NCBI GenBank assembly: GCA_945861305.1
Contig: CAMATW010000002.1
Location: 1-64,000, forward strand
Source: Bordetella parapertussis
GTDB lineage: Bacteria; Pseudomonadota; Gammaproteobacteria; Burkholderiales; Burkholderiaceae_C
Direction of reading: 5' to 3'
Length of the DNA: 64,000 bases
The position numbers and the translations under genes were made by a program. The notes beneath the pieces are model-generated. The model did no database searches. It saw only the letters and a list, made by a program, of their open reading frames with translations, and was not told the DNA's origin. Positions 29,443 to 38,407 of the stretch are shown one piece after another (within the stretch, counting starts at the first letter, position 1; every line of letters starts with the position of its first letter).

Positions 29443-30864
29443 TCAGGCCTTCAATGCCTGCAGCAATTTGACATGAACCCCGCCAAAGCCGCCATTGCTC
29501 ATGCACAGCACATGGTCACCGGGCTGGGCAGCGGCCTTGACCTGCGCTACCAAGGTGTCGATGTCGCCAGCGGTCTGCGCCCTTGCGCCCATGGGTGACA
29601 AAGCCTCGGCGGCGTCCCAGTCCAAGCCTGAGGTGTGACAAAACGCCAGGTCGGCCAACTCCAAACTCCACGGCAGTTGCGATTTCATCGCGCCGAGTTT
29701 CATGGTGTTGCTGCGCGGCTCGAACACCGCCAAAATGCGGGCCGTGCCGGCTTGGCGGCGCAAGCCGTCAACCGTGGTGCGAATGGCGGTGGGGTGGTGG
29801 GCAAAGTCGTCATACACCGTGATGGCCTGCTCTCCCGCGCCCACGCGGCCGCGCACTTCCATGCGGCGGCGCACATTCTCAAACGATGACAAGGCTTGGC
29901 AGGCATCAGCCACGGCCACGCCCACATGCTCGGCGGCGATGATGGCAGCCAAGGCGTTCATTTGGTTGTGCACCCCGCCTAAAGCCCATTGCACCCGGCC
30001 TTTCACTTTGCCGTGGTGCAGCGCCTCGAAGTCGGAGGGTTCGCCGCGCAGTTGCCATGCAGCATGGGGCGAAACGCCAAAACCCGCCACCTCGCTCCAC
30101 TGGCCCAGGTCCAACACCCGCTGCAAACTGTCTTGCTCGGCATTCACCACCAAGCGACCGCTGGCGGGCACGGTGCGCACCAAGTGGTGGAATTGGCGCT
30201 CGATGGCGGCCAGGTCGGGGAAGATGTCGGCGTGATCGAATTCGAGATTGTTCAAAATGGCGGTGCGGGGCCGGTAATGCACAAACTTGCTGCGTTTGTC
30301 GAAAAACGCGGTGTCGTATTCGTCGGCTTCGATGACAAACAGGGGGCGGCTTTGGCCCTTGGCCAAACTTCCCAAGCGGGCCGATACGCCAAAGTTGAGC
30401 GGTACGCCGCCGATCAAAAAACCGGGCGTCAAGCCAGCGTGCTCTAAAACCCAACTCAGCATGGCGGTGGTGGTGGTTTTGCCGTGGGTGCCAGCGATGG
30501 CCAGCACATGGCGACTCAGCCCCGCGGCATGCAGCACGTGGTCGCTCAGCCACTGCGGGCCGCTGGTGTAGGGCAGGCCGGCTTCCAAAATCGCTTCCAT
30601 CAGCGGGTAGCGCGGCGTGCCGTCGGGCAAGCGGGCGCGAGAGACCACATTACCCACCACAAACATATCGGGCTTCAAGACCAGTTGGTCGGCGCTGTAG
30701 CCTTCGATCAGCTCTATGCCCAAAGCGCGCAGTTGGTCGCTCATGGGAGGGTAGACACCGCTGTCGCAGCCAGTGACGCGGTGGCCGGCTTCGCGGGCCA
30801 GGGCAGCCAAACCGCCCATGAAGGTGCCGCAGATGCCTAATATATGAATATGCATATCGGCCAT
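29443..30864 (-). CDS. mpl: Murein tripeptide ligase Mpl
   Basis: 473 residues. Mpl rejoins recycled L-Ala-gamma-D-Glu-meso-DAP to UDP-MurNAc, bypassing Mur[57 protein letters not shown]-type EADEYDTAFFDKRSKFVHYRP and YDDFAHHPTAIRTT are diagnostic. ATG at 30864 is used; an ATG at 30855 (MHIHILG) is equally plausible and neither has a ribosome site. The gene is visibly richer in G+C than the dcw cluster. AmpD, encoded at 41.5-42.1 kb, supplies the same recycling route. Confidence 0.95.
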   Translation of the reverse strand: MADMHIHILGICGTFMGGLAALAREAGHRVTGCDSGVYPPMSDQLRALGIELIEGYSADQLVLKPDMFVVGNVVSRARLPDGTPRYPLMEAILEAGLPYTSGPQWLSDHVLHAAGLSRHVLAIAGTHGKTTTTAMLSWVLEHAGLTPGFLIGGVPLNFGVSARLGSLAKGQSRPLFVIEADEYDTAFFDKRSKFVHYRPRTAILNNLEFDHADIFPDLAAIERQFHHLVRTVPASGRLVVNAEQDSLQRVLDLGQWSEVAGFGVSPHAAWQLRGEPSDFEALHHGKVKGRVQWALGGVHNQMNALAAIIAAEHVGVAVADACQALSSFENVRRRMEVRGRVGAGEQAITVYDDFAHHPTAIRTTVDGLRRQAGTARILAVFEPRSNTMKLGAMKSQLPWSLELADLAFCHTSGLDWDAAEALSPMGARAQTAGDIDTLVAQVKAAAQPGDHVLCMSNGGFGGVHVKLLQALKA

Positions 30865-30896
30865 TGTAAAAGTGTGTGCGGCACAATTCGTGCACC

Positions 30897-31493
30897 ATGA
30901 ATTCCATCGAAGCTGAAGAAATTGCTGCTACTGCAGCCCGACTCATCGTGGAGGAGGGCTTGGAGTACGGTCCTGCCAAGCGCCGCGCTGTTCGTGAACT
31001 TGGTTTAAATTCCCGAACTGCGTTGCCAAACAACGAACTCATCGAACAAGCAGTTCGCGAGTACATAGACATTTTTTGTGCGGACACACAGCCGATGGAG
31101 CTTGCCGCTTTGCGTGAATTGGCCTTGAAGTGGATGCAGCGTGTCCCAGAGTTTCGTCCGCACCTGAGTGGCGCTGTTTGGCGAGGAACCGCTACCCGCT
31201 TGTCCGATATCTATATTCAGTTGTTTTGCGACGATGCCAAGTCGGCTGAACTTTTGCTGATAGACAAAGGTGTGCGCTACGAGGTGCACGCCGTCAGCGG
31301 TTTCAAGGGGGAAACGGTAGACGCTTTGAGTGTGAGAAGCCGTTGCGACGTTTTAAATGAAGAAATAGGTGTGCATTTCATGGTTTACGACTACAACGAT
31401 TTGCGCGGTGCTTTGTTGCCAGATGCGCATGGCCGACCTTGGCGGGGGGATGCCGAGGCTGTGCGGCGGTTGGTAGACTCCACGAATGGATGA
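30897..31493 (+). CDS. Conserved protein of unknown function
   Basis: 198 residues, soluble, with no signal peptide or membrane segment. The first third is helical and acidic (SIEAEEIAATAARLIVEEGLEYGPAKRRAVRELG); the middle and end are mixed alpha/beta (LLLIDKGVRYEVHAVSGFKGETVDALSV, GVHFMVYDYNDLRGALLPDAHGRPWRGD). ATG at 30897 is chosen over an upstream in-frame start. Divergent from mpl and overlapping the thioredoxin-like gene by 8 bases, so probably co-transcribed with it. I do not recognise the family securely. Confidence 0.7.
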   Translation: MNSIEAEEIAATAARLIVEEGLEYGPAKRRAVRELGLNSRTALPNNELIEQAVREYIDIFCADTQPMELAALRELALKWMQRVPEFRPHLSGAVWRGTATRLSDIYIQLFCDDAKSAELLLIDKGVRYEVHAVSGFKGETVDALSVRSRCDVLNEEIGVHFMVYDYNDLRGALLPDAHGRPWRGDAEAVRRLVDSTNG

Positions 31494-32025
31494 CCCTCTG
31501 ACCGATACACCAAGGCGTTCGTCGCGCCGACTTCTTTTGGGCACGGCTGTCATGGCCGTGGTGGCTGGTGCGGCCTTTAACTGGACCAGACTCAAGCCCA
31601 AGGCTCTGCCCCCTGAAGCCGCGCAAGCTTTATGGACGTCTGAATTTGACCAACCCAATGGCGAAGTTTTGCGTCTCTCTCAATTTCAAGGCAAGCCCTT
31701 GGTGCTGAATTTTTGGGCCACTTGGTGCACCCCTTGTGTTGAAGAAATGCCCTTATTGGAGGCCTTTTTTCAAGAAAATCAAGCAAAAAGCTGGCAAGTT
31801 GTAGGATTAGCCATTGACCAACCCAGCGCTGTCAAACGCTTTTTGAAACAAAACCCCGTAAACTATTCCATCGGATTTGCAGGGTTGGGCGGTACCGAGT
31901 TGGTGAAAAAACTTGGCAACCCTGAGGGCGGCTTACCTTTTACACTGGTTTTAAATGCCCAAGGCGGACTGATTGTGCAAAAATTAGGAAAACTATCTAG
32001 TCAAGAAATGCGCGAATGGGTGTAA
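31486..32025 (+). CDS. TlpA/ResA-like membrane-anchored thioredoxin
   Basis: 179 residues. An N-terminal anchor or uncleaved signal (RRLLLGTAVMAVVAGAAF, about residues 14-31) follows a twin-arginine-like RRSSRR. The thioredoxin fold has the active site NFWATWCTPCVEEMPLLEAF. Such proteins are periplasmic thiol-disulfide reductases, often in cytochrome c maturation. It overlaps the preceding unknown gene. In related genomes aroQ commonly follows, whereas here accB comes next after 82 bases. Confidence 0.88.
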   Translation: MDDPLTDTPRRSSRRLLLGTAVMAVVAGAAFNWTRLKPKALPPEAAQALWTSEFDQPNGEVLRLSQFQGKPLVLNFWATWCTPCVEEMPLLEAFFQENQAKSWQVVGLAIDQPSAVKRFLKQNPVNYSIGFAGLGGTELVKKLGNPEGGLPFTLVLNAQGGLIVQKLGKLSSQEMREWV

Positions 32026-32107
32026 ATTACAACTCCTAATGACTTTGCCGTTATCTTTACAATGGCATAACTTTAAACGCTGTTAACCGCAGAAGACTAC
32101 AAAATAC

Positions 32108-32572
32108 ATGGACTTAAGAAAACTTAAAACATTGATCGACTTGGTCTCTGACTCCAATGTGTCGGAATTGGAAATCACCGAAGCCGAAGGCAAGGTGCGC
32201 ATTGTCAAAGGGCCTGTGGGTGCACCCATCATGGTCGCAGCGCCAGCCCCTGCAACCATCTCGGCTGCGCCCTTATCAGTCCAGCCGGCCCCAACAGCGT
32301 CAGCAGCTTTGTCCGAAGCTGAACAAGCTGCTGCTGCGGGTCATGTGGTCAAGTCGCCGATGGTAGGTACTTATTACTCCTCTTCCAGTCCTGAAGCCAA
32401 GCCTTTTGTGCAGATTGGCAGCGTGGTGAAAGAGGGTGAAACCATTTGCATTATCGAAGCCATGAAGATTTTGAATGAAATCGAGGCAGACAAAAGCGGC
32501 ACCATCACCCGCATCTTGGTCGACAACGGCCAAGCTGTGGAATACGGTCAGCCCTTGTTCCATATCGAGTGA
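32108..32572 (+). CDS. accB: Acetyl-CoA carboxylase biotin carboxyl carrier protein AccB
   Basis: 154 residues. It carries biotin between AccC and the carboxyltransferase in fatty acid synthesis. The N-terminal helix-forming segment ([30 protein letters not shown]) and an Ala/Pro-rich linker lead to the biotinyl domain, with the biotinylated lysine in [14 protein letters not shown]. It is 9 bases upstream of accC. The 82-base gap before it probably holds its promoter, but no clear boxes stand out. Confidence 0.96.
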   Translation: MDLRKLKTLIDLVSDSNVSELEITEAEGKVRIVKGPVGAPIMVAAPAPATISAAPLSVQPAPTASAALSEAEQAAAAGHVVKSPMVGTYYSSSSPEAKPFVQIGSVVKEGETICIIEAMKILNEIEADKSGTITRILVDNGQAVEYGQPLFHIE

Positions 32573-32581
32573 CGCCAGCGC

Positions 32582-33937
32582 ATGTTTAAAAAAATCTTGA
32601 TCGCCAACCGTGGCGAAATTGCGCTGCGAATTCAGCGTGCTTGCCGAGAACTGGGTGTGGAAGCGGTGGTGGTGTATTCCGAAGCTGATCGCGAAGCCAA
32701 ATATGTGAAGTTGGCCGAAGAGGCCGTCTGCATTGGCCCTGCCTCCTCTACCCTCAGCTACCTGAACATGCCCGCCATCATTTCTGCGGCAGAAGTGACC
32801 GACGCCGAGGCCATCCACCCAGGCTATGGTTTTTTAAGTGAAAACGCTGACTTTGCCGAGAGGGTTGAAAAAAGTGGCTTCACCTTCATTGGTCCCACTC
32901 CAGAGTCCATCCGCATGATGGGTGACAAGGTGTCAGCCAAGCAAGCCATGATCAAAGCGGGCGTGCCTTGTGTGCCTGGCTCTGAAGGCGAGTTGCCCGA
33001 TGACCCAGCCCAAATCCGCAGAATTGCCAAAACCATTGGCTATCCCGTCATCATCAAAGCCGCCGGCGGTGGCGGCGGGCGAGGTATGCGCGTGGTGCAC
33101 AACGAAGCGGCCCTCATCCATGCGGTGCAAACCACCAAGGCTGAAGCAGGCGCTGCCTTTGGCAACCCTGCGGTCTACATGGAAAAGTTTTTACAAAACC
33201 CAAGGCACATTGAAATTCAAATTCTGGCCGACAACTACAAAAACGCCATTTATTTAGGCGAGCGCGACTGCTCCATGCAACGGCGTCACCAAAAAGTCAT
33301 TGAAGAGGCGCCAGCCCCTGGCATTGCCCGTAAATTCATTGAACGCATCGGCGAGCGTTGTGTGGCGGCTTGCAAAAAAATGGGCTACCGGGGTGCGGGT
33401 ACCTTTGAGTTTTTATATGAAAACGGCGAGTTTTACTTCATTGAAATGAACACCCGAGTCCAGGTTGAACACCCCGTGACCGAGTTCATTACAGGCATCG
33501 ATATCGTTAAAACCCAAATCATGACCGCTGCAGGGCAAAAATTGCCCTACACCCAACGCCAAGTGGTGATCAAGGGCCATGCGATGGAGTGCCGTGTCAA
33601 TGCCGAAGACCCGTTCAAGTTCACACCTTCACCTGGGCGTATCACCATGTGGCATCCACCTGGCGGCCCAGGTGTCAGGGTTGACTCCCACATTTACAGC
33701 AATTACTTTGTTCCACCCCATTACGATTCCATGATTGGCAAAATCATTGTCTACGGAGATAACCGCGAACATGCTTTAGCGCGTATGCGAACCGCTTTGG
33801 GAGAAACCGTGGTGGAAGGCATTCAAACCAATATTGCTTTGCACCGTGAACTCATGATGGATCCAGGCTTTATAGCGGGTGGTACCAATATTCACTATTT
33901 GGAAGAATGGTTGGTTGTGAGAGCGTCTGCAGTCTGA
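32582..33937 (+). CDS. accC: Acetyl-CoA carboxylase biotin carboxylase subunit AccC
   Basis: 451 residues, ATP-grasp fold. It carboxylates biotin on AccB using ATP and bicarbonate. Visible landmarks: [36 protein letters not shown], the glycine-rich [32 protein letters not shown] and [16 protein letters not shown]. Full length. Its stop overlaps the prmA start by one base (TGATG). Confidence 0.97.
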   Translation: MFKKILIANRGEIALRIQRACRELGVEAVVVYSEADREAKYVKLAEEAVCIGPASSTLSYLNMPAIISAAEVTDAEAIHPGYGFLSENADFAERVEKSGFTFIGPTPESIRMMGDKVSAKQAMIKAGVPCVPGSEGELPDDPAQIRRIAKTIGYPVIIKAAGGGGGRGMRVVHNEAALIHAVQTTKAEAGAAFGNPAVYMEKFLQNPRHIEIQILADNYKNAIYLGERDCSMQRRHQKVIEEAPAPGIARKFIERIGERCVAACKKMGYRGAGTFEFLYENGEFYFIEMNTRVQVEHPVTEFITGIDIVKTQIMTAAGQKLPYTQRQVVIKGHAMECRVNAEDPFKFTPSPGRITMWHPPGGPGVRVDSHIYSNYFVPPHYDSMIGKIIVYGDNREHALARMRTALGETVVEGIQTNIALHRELMMDPGFIAGGTNIHYLEEWLVVRASAV

Positions 33938-34812
33938 TGTTCGAGTTATTACTGCTGTGTGCTCAAGACCAAGTCGAGACCATCAGTGAAGCGCTCTTGG
34001 CTTTAGATGCGTTAAGCGTCTCCGTAGAAGACGCCGACGCTCACACCGAGCAAGAGCAAGCCTTGTTTGGTGAACCTGGAATGCCTGCACCTGCTTCGGG
34101 CTGGCTTCACTCGCAGGTGATTGCGCTGTTTGCCGAGCAAGCTTTGGCCGAGCAAGCCGCTCAATTATTGAAGTTCCAAGATTTTTTTGACCATGCAAGC
34201 GTTGTTCGCATCGCTGAAGTACAGCCTCAAGATTGGGTGCGCTTAACCCAGTCGCAGTTTGAACCTGTCGAAATCACCCCTGAGTTGTGGGTGGTTCCCA
34301 CTTGGCATGAAGCACCTGCACAAGCAAGCAAGGTGATTCGTTTAGACCCTGGTTTGGCATTTGGCACAGGTACGCATCCCACCACGCGCATGTGCTTGCG
34401 CTGGATTGCCCATCATGTGGTGCCGGCAAGTCGCGTGTTGGATTACGGTTGTGGCTCGGGTATTTTGGCTATTGGCGCTGCCATGTGCGGTGCGGGCAGC
34501 GTGGACGCTGTGGATATCGATCCCGATGCAGTGACAGCTGCCCAAGCGAACGCAACCGCCAATCAAGTGTTTGTGAATACCGGTTTGCCTGATATGGCTC
34601 AAGGGGTCTATGGCTTGGTGGTCGCCAATATTTTGGCCGCACCCTTGAAGGTGCTAGCCCCACTTTTGTGTGGTCATGTGCAGCAAGGCGGGCACTTGGT
34701 TTTGGCTGGTATTTTGAGCCGACAGGTCGAAGAAATACAACTCGCCTATTCACCCTACATGCAACTCCAAGTCGCCGATACACAGGACGGTTGGGTGTTG
34801 ATGACAACCTAA
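33937..34812 (+). CDS. prmA: Ribosomal protein L11 methyltransferase PrmA
   Basis: 291 residues. PrmA trimethylates L11 with S-adenosylmethionine. The N-terminal L11-recognition domain is followed by DPGLAFGTGTHPTTRMCL and the SAM motif VLDYGCGSGILAIGAAMCGA, then the VVANILAAPLKVLAPLL catalytic region. ATG at 33937 overlaps the accC stop. The accB-accC-prmA order is common in betaproteobacteria. Confidence 0.96.
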   Translation: MFELLLLCAQDQVETISEALLALDALSVSVEDADAHTEQEQALFGEPGMPAPASGWLHSQVIALFAEQALAEQAAQLLKFQDFFDHASVVRIAEVQPQDWVRLTQSQFEPVEITPELWVVPTWHEAPAQASKVIRLDPGLAFGTGTHPTTRMCLRWIAHHVVPASRVLDYGCGSGILAIGAAMCGAGSVDAVDIDPDAVTAAQANATANQVFVNTGLPDMAQGVYGLVVANILAAPLKVLAPLLCGHVQQGGHLVLAGILSRQVEEIQLAYSPYMQLQVADTQDGWVLMTT

Positions 34813-34823
34813 AATCGACACCT

Positions 34824-35546
34824 ATGTCGATAGTCACCCTTTGTCCTCAGTGCAAGACCGCTTTTGCGATTCAAGCTGAACATTACAGCGCAGCCGATGC
34901 ATGGGTGCGTTGTGGACGATGTGCTCATGTGTTCGAGGTCGATCAGCATTTATTTGAAATAGACCCCACACAGAGCGAAATAGAGCCCTCCGCTACAGAG
35001 CCCCCCGTTGTCGCCGCTGTTGCTGTACCCGTTTCTTCCGTTGTAATTACAACACCTCCTGTGTGGCAAACTGTAAATAATACAAGTCCTGCATTAGCGG
35101 TGGTGGTGATACTTCTGGCAGCTGCGGTTTTATTGGGGCAAATACTTGTGTTTCAGCGCGACAAATTGGTCGCGATGAATCTCAGTGTGTCGCCGTTTTT
35201 CAATTCTGTTTGTCAGACCTTTGGCTGTCGAGTGGATTGGCCCAAAGAGCCCGATAAAGTGGCCATTGACAACACCAACTTTAAACAGCTTGGGGACGAT
35301 CGATTCTCGTTTACCTTATCAGTTAAAAATCAATCTGCCTATTTTTTAGGCGCTCCTGCGCTTGAACTCACCCTGACCAATGATGAGGAGGGGGACGTGG
35401 TGCGCAAGGTGTGGTTAGCCCAAGAGATAGATCTGCCAGAGGTACTCAAACCAATGCGCACCCAAACAGTGGAAATAGTTTTTTCTGTGGAAGAACCTTT
35501 GGCTGGCAAAATTAACGGTTTTCGAGCCTTACTTTTTTACCCTTAA
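34824..35546 (+). CDS. Zinc-ribbon and DUF3426 membrane protein
   Basis: 240 residues. The N-terminus is an MJ0042-type zinc ribbon with two CxxC pairs (TLCPQCKTAF and VRCGRCAHVF, about residues 6-40). A linker leads to one membrane helix (about residues 88-112, ALAVVVILLAAAVLLGQILVF), then a periplasmic DUF3426 domain (SVKNQSAYFLGAPALELTLTN, PMRTQTVEIVF). ATG at 34824, 11 bases after prmA. Function is unknown in the family; a regulatory or sensing role has been suggested only by architecture. Confidence 0.85.
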   Translation: MSIVTLCPQCKTAFAIQAEHYSAADAWVRCGRCAHVFEVDQHLFEIDPTQSEIEPSATEPPVVAAVAVPVSSVVITTPPVWQTVNNTSPALAVVVILLAAAVLLGQILVFQRDKLVAMNLSVSPFFNSVCQTFGCRVDWPKEPDKVAIDNTNFKQLGDDRFSFTLSVKNQSAYFLGAPALELTLTNDEEGDVVRKVWLAQEIDLPEVLKPMRTQTVEIVFSVEEPLAGKINGFRALLFYP

Positions 35547-35562
35547 CAAACTAGGATTTTTC

Positions 35563-36447
35563 ATGGCAGCACTGATTTGTGGTTCATTGGCTTTTGACAC
35601 CATCATGCATTTTGAGGGACGCTTCAAAGAACAAATTCTTGCTGAGCAACTTCATATTTTGAACGTGTCGTTTCTGGTGCCTCGATTGCAGCGAGATTTT
35701 GGTGGGTGTGCCGGAAATATTGCCTACAGCATGAAACTTTTAGGTGCTGAGCCTTTACCCATGGCAACCTTAGGCAATGACGGTGCCAGCTATCTGCAAC
35801 GGTTGCAAGACCTTGGCATATCAACAGCACATATCAAAACAATTGAGGATACCTACACGGCCCAAGCCATGATCATGACCGATTTGGATAACAACCAAAT
35901 CACGGCTTTTCATCCTGGCGCCATGATGCAAGCCCACGCTTTGCATGTTGAAAAACATCCGGATATACGTCTGGGCATCATCTCACCCGACGGACGCGAC
36001 GCCATGCTTTCCCATGCGCAACAGATGGTTGAAGCAGGCATTCCTTTTGTCTTCGATCCCGGTCAAGGTTTGCCCATGTTTGATGGCCAAGAGTTACGCC
36101 ATTTTATTGAATTGGCGACATGGGTCACGGTAAATGACTACGAAGGAAAAATGCTGAGTGACCGTACTGGTTGGAGTTCAGCCGAGATTTCTTCCCATGT
36201 CAAAGGCCTGATCGTGACTTTGGGCGCACAGGGGTGTGAGGTTTGGCAGCAGGGCCATAAACATGTGGTGGATCCTGTGAAAGCCCAAGCTGTGGTCGAC
36301 CCCACAGGATGCGGCGATGCCTGGCGCGGCGCTTTGTTGTTCGGCTTAGAGCAGGGCTGGGATTTGGTGAAGTGCTCCGAACTCGGTAACCGTATAGGCG
36401 CCATCAAAATAGCCAGCCGCGGCCCACAAAATTACCAGTTGACATAA
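35563..36447 (+). CDS. PfkB-family carbohydrate/nucleoside kinase (adenosine kinase-like)
   Basis: 294 residues, ribokinase fold. FGGCAGNIAYSMKLLGAEP near residue 47 matches the PfkB substrate-binding signature, and DPTGCGDAWRGALLFGLEQG near 250 is the second PfkB signature with the catalytic Asp and anion hole. The DPTGCGDA[FW]RG form is typical of the adenosine kinase-like proteins of Burkholderiales, some of which act on nucleosides. The substrate cannot be fixed from sequence. It ends against the terminator of the convergent histone-like gene. Confidence 0.88.
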   Translation: MAALICGSLAFDTIMHFEGRFKEQILAEQLHILNVSFLVPRLQRDFGGCAGNIAYSMKLLGAEPLPMATLGNDGASYLQRLQDLGISTAHIKTIEDTYTAQAMIMTDLDNNQITAFHPGAMMQAHALHVEKHPDIRLGIISPDGRDAMLSHAQQMVEAGIPFVFDPGQGLPMFDGQELRHFIELATWVTVNDYEGKMLSDRTGWSSAEISSHVKGLIVTLGAQGCEVWQQGHKHVVDPVKAQAVVDPTGCGDAWRGALLFGLEQGWDLVKCSELGNRIGAIKIASRGPQNYQLT

Positions 36448-36472
36448 AAAAACCCGGTGCATGCACCGGGTT
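36446..36472 (-). terminator. Rho-independent terminator for the histone-like gene
   Basis: A perfect palindrome at 36451-36472 with 11-base arms (AACCCGGTGCA and its complement) is preceded on the plus strand by a run of A from 36446. Read on the minus strand this gives a GC-rich hairpin followed by seven U. It may also help stop the convergent kinase transcript, although no T-run follows on that side. Confidence 0.85.
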
Positions 36473-36503
36473 GAGAGTGGGCGAAAGTCTCTAACTGAAT
36501 CAG

Positions 36504-36908
36504 TTAGGGCTTTGACGCTGTCGGAAAAGGCCAAGCAGCTTGTGGGTTCAGCGTGGTTTGTGCCACATGTTGCACTGCTGAAGGCTTAGCTACGTGTGCG
36601 GCAGGTTTTGAGGCTGCTACCTTCTTAGCGATTGGTTTTTTTTTTACAGCAACCTTTTTAGCGGGTGCTTTTTTAGCGGCTGGTTTTTTCTTCGCTACAG
36701 GCTTCTTGGCAGGAGCCTTTTTAGCCGCCGGTTTTTTCTTAGCTGCTGGTTTTTTAGCAGGGGCTTTTTTAGCGACTGGTTTTTTCTTCGCTACAGGTTT
36801 CTTAGCAGCCACTTTCTTTGCAGCTGGTTTCTTAACAACAGCTTTTTTTGCTGCTGGCTTCTTCTTTGCTGCTGGTTTTTTTGCAGCGGTTTTTTTTGCA
36901 GTTGCCAT
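36504..36908 (-). CDS. Histone H1-like Lys/Ala/Pro-rich DNA-binding protein
   Basis: 134 residues. Residues 1-100 are near-continuous KKPAAKK/KKAPAKK repeats; the last 30 are ordinary (KPSAVQHVAQTTLNPQAAWPF). The composition matches bacterial H1-like proteins (AlgP/BpH1/HctB type), which bind DNA non-specifically and compact or regulate it. AGGAG lies 8 bases upstream of the ATG at 36908. The low-complexity DNA also has a long hydrophobic shadow frame on the plus strand, which is not a gene. The DksA tail at the other end of the window has the same chemistry. Confidence 0.85.
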   Translation of the reverse strand: MATAKKTAAKKPAAKKKPAAKKAVVKKPAAKKVAAKKPVAKKKPVAKKAPAKKPAAKKKPAAKKAPAKKPVAKKKPAAKKAPAKKVAVKKKPIAKKVAASKPAAHVAKPSAVQHVAQTTLNPQAAWPFPTASKP

Positions 36909-36977
36909 TAGATACTCCTAGATCAAGTTCTCAGATCGTTGGTTCAAAACACTTAGCCCTTTATCAAAGCCAAGAGA

Positions 36978-37011
36978 TTCATGGAACTGGACAGATGTCC
37001 AATTCCATGAA
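36978..37011. repeat. Near-perfect 16-bp inverted repeat between nrdB and the histone-like gene
   Basis: TTCATGGAACTGGACA (36978-36993) and TGTCCAATTCCATGAA (36996-37011) are complementary except at one position, with a 2-base centre. No T-run follows on either strand, so it is not a typical terminator. It could be a strong dyad operator or a structured RNA element. Confidence 0.85.
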
Positions 37012-37020
37012 CGGGGTGAG

Positions 37021-37057
37021 TCCAAGCACTGCTGAACTGAGTCGGCAAGTGTTTGGA
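37021..37057. repeat. Second inverted repeat downstream of nrdB
   Basis: TCCAAGCACT (37021-37030) and AGTGTTTGGA (37048-37057) are complementary with one G-T wobble, loop 17 bases. It lies 25 bases past the nrdB stop and ten bases from the first inverted repeat. Confidence 0.6.
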
Positions 37058-37081
37058 CAAATAGGTCATGCATGGTGTCGA

Positions 37082-38275
37082 TCAATCCCAAGACAGCGCG
37101 CCGCCGGTTTGGTACTCAATCACGCGTGTTTCAAAGAAATTGCGCTCCTTTTTCAAATCAATCATTTCGCTCATCCAAGGAAACGGATTTTCTTCATTAG
37201 GGTACAAAGTCTCAAGGCCAATTTGGGTGGCGCGGCGATTCGCGATATAGCGTAAATAACCCTTGAACATGGAGGCGTTCATGCCCAGAACACCGCGAGG
37301 CATGGTGTCTTCTGCATAGCGGTATTCAAGCTCGACCGCTTGATGAAACAGGTCGATGATGTCTGCCTTGAACTCGCTTGTCCACAAATGAGGATTTTCA
37401 AGTTTGATTTGGTTGATCAGATCAATACCAAAATTGCAGTGCATGGATTCATCGCGCAAGATGTATTGGTATTGCTCTGCAGCGCCCGTCATTTTATTTT
37501 GGCGACCTAAAGCCAAAATTTGGGTAAAGCCGACATAGAAGAACAGGCCTTCCATCAAACACGCAAACACAATGAGAGACTTAAGCAGGGTCTGGTCAGT
37601 CTCAGGTGTGCCAGTGTGGAAATGGGGGTCCATGATGGCATCAATGAAGGGAATCAAGAACTCATCTTTTTTGCGTATAGAAGAAACCTCGTGGTAGGCA
37701 TTGAAGATTTCACTTTCATCAAGCCCCAAAGATTCAACGATGTATTGGTAGGCGTGGGTATGAATAGCCTCTTCAAATGCTTGACGCAGCAAAAACTGTC
37801 GGCATTCGGGCGCTGTGATGTGCCGGTAGGTGCCCAGCACAATATTGTTGGCAGCCAGCGAGTCTGCAGTTACAAAAAATCCTAAATTGCGCTTGATGAT
37901 TCGGCGCTCATCTTCGGTCAGGCCATTGGGGTCTTTCCACAAGGCGATATCGCGGGTCATATTGACCTCTTGCGGCATCCAGTGGTTGGCACAGGTGGCG
38001 AGGTATTTCTCCCAAGCCCATTTGTATTTAAAGGGGACCAACTGGTTGACGTCGGTTCGACCATTGATGATGCGCTTGTCAGCCGCATTCACACGCCGAG
38101 TGTCTGCAGTTTGGGCAGGGGTAGCTGGAGCGGTGGGGGATATGGCAGACACCACGGCTCCATCGTCGAGAACACGCATGGTGGGTGTTGGCGGGGCAAC
38201 CGCAGGAGGCGGCGAAACATTTCCTTGCAAAGGAACAGGCGACAGTGGCAGTACTTCTTCTTCCCAGGTCAACAT
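37082..38275 (-). CDS. nrdB: Class Ia ribonucleotide reductase small subunit NrdB
   Basis: 397 residues. It houses the diiron-tyrosyl radical that NrdA needs. A Pro/Ala-rich N-terminal extension of about 70 residues precedes the ferritin-like core. Iron ligands and radical site: [10 protein letters not shown] (Asp), EEAIHTHAY (Glu, His and the radical-position Tyr in ExxHxxxY), CLMEGLFFY (Glu) and RDESMHCN (Glu, His). The C-terminus WD is shorter than that of E. coli. Transcribed after nrdA with a 132-base spacer. Confidence 0.95.
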   Translation of the reverse strand: MLTWEEEVLPLSPVPLQGNVSPPPAVAPPTPTMRVLDDGAVVSAISPTAPATPAQTADTRRVNAADKRIINGRTDVNQLVPFKYKWAWEKYLATCANHWMPQEVNMTRDIALWKDPNGLTEDERRIIKRNLGFFVTADSLAANNIVLGTYRHITAPECRQFLLRQAFEEAIHTHAYQYIVESLGLDESEIFNAYHEVSSIRKKDEFLIPFIDAIMDPHFHTGTPETDQTLLKSLIVFACLMEGLFFYVGFTQILALGRQNKMTGAAEQYQYILRDESMHCNFGIDLINQIKLENPHLWTSEFKADIIDLFHQAVELEYRYAEDTMPRGVLGMNASMFKGYLRYIANRRATQIGLETLYPNEENPFPWMSEMIDLKKERNFFETRVIEYQTGGALSWD

Positions 38276-38407
38276 AGTGGTGCTTCCATTATTCTGATTA
38301 TCAATGGAGAAATGAGAAAGTCACAGAATTCATTCACATTCCTCTCTTGCTTTGTTGTTGATTTGCATCGACACACACGGGTGTATGCGCTTGGCAAACA
38401 GGAGGTT

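Noticed and set aside
29702-30553. Several long frames on both strands within mpl
   Set aside because: The gene is GC-rich, which removes stop codons; only the Mpl frame has protein motifs.
36553-36921. 122-codon hydrophobic plus-strand frame opposite the histone-like gene
   Set aside because: Shadow of the KKPAAKK repeats; the minus-strand gene has the ribosome site and terminator.
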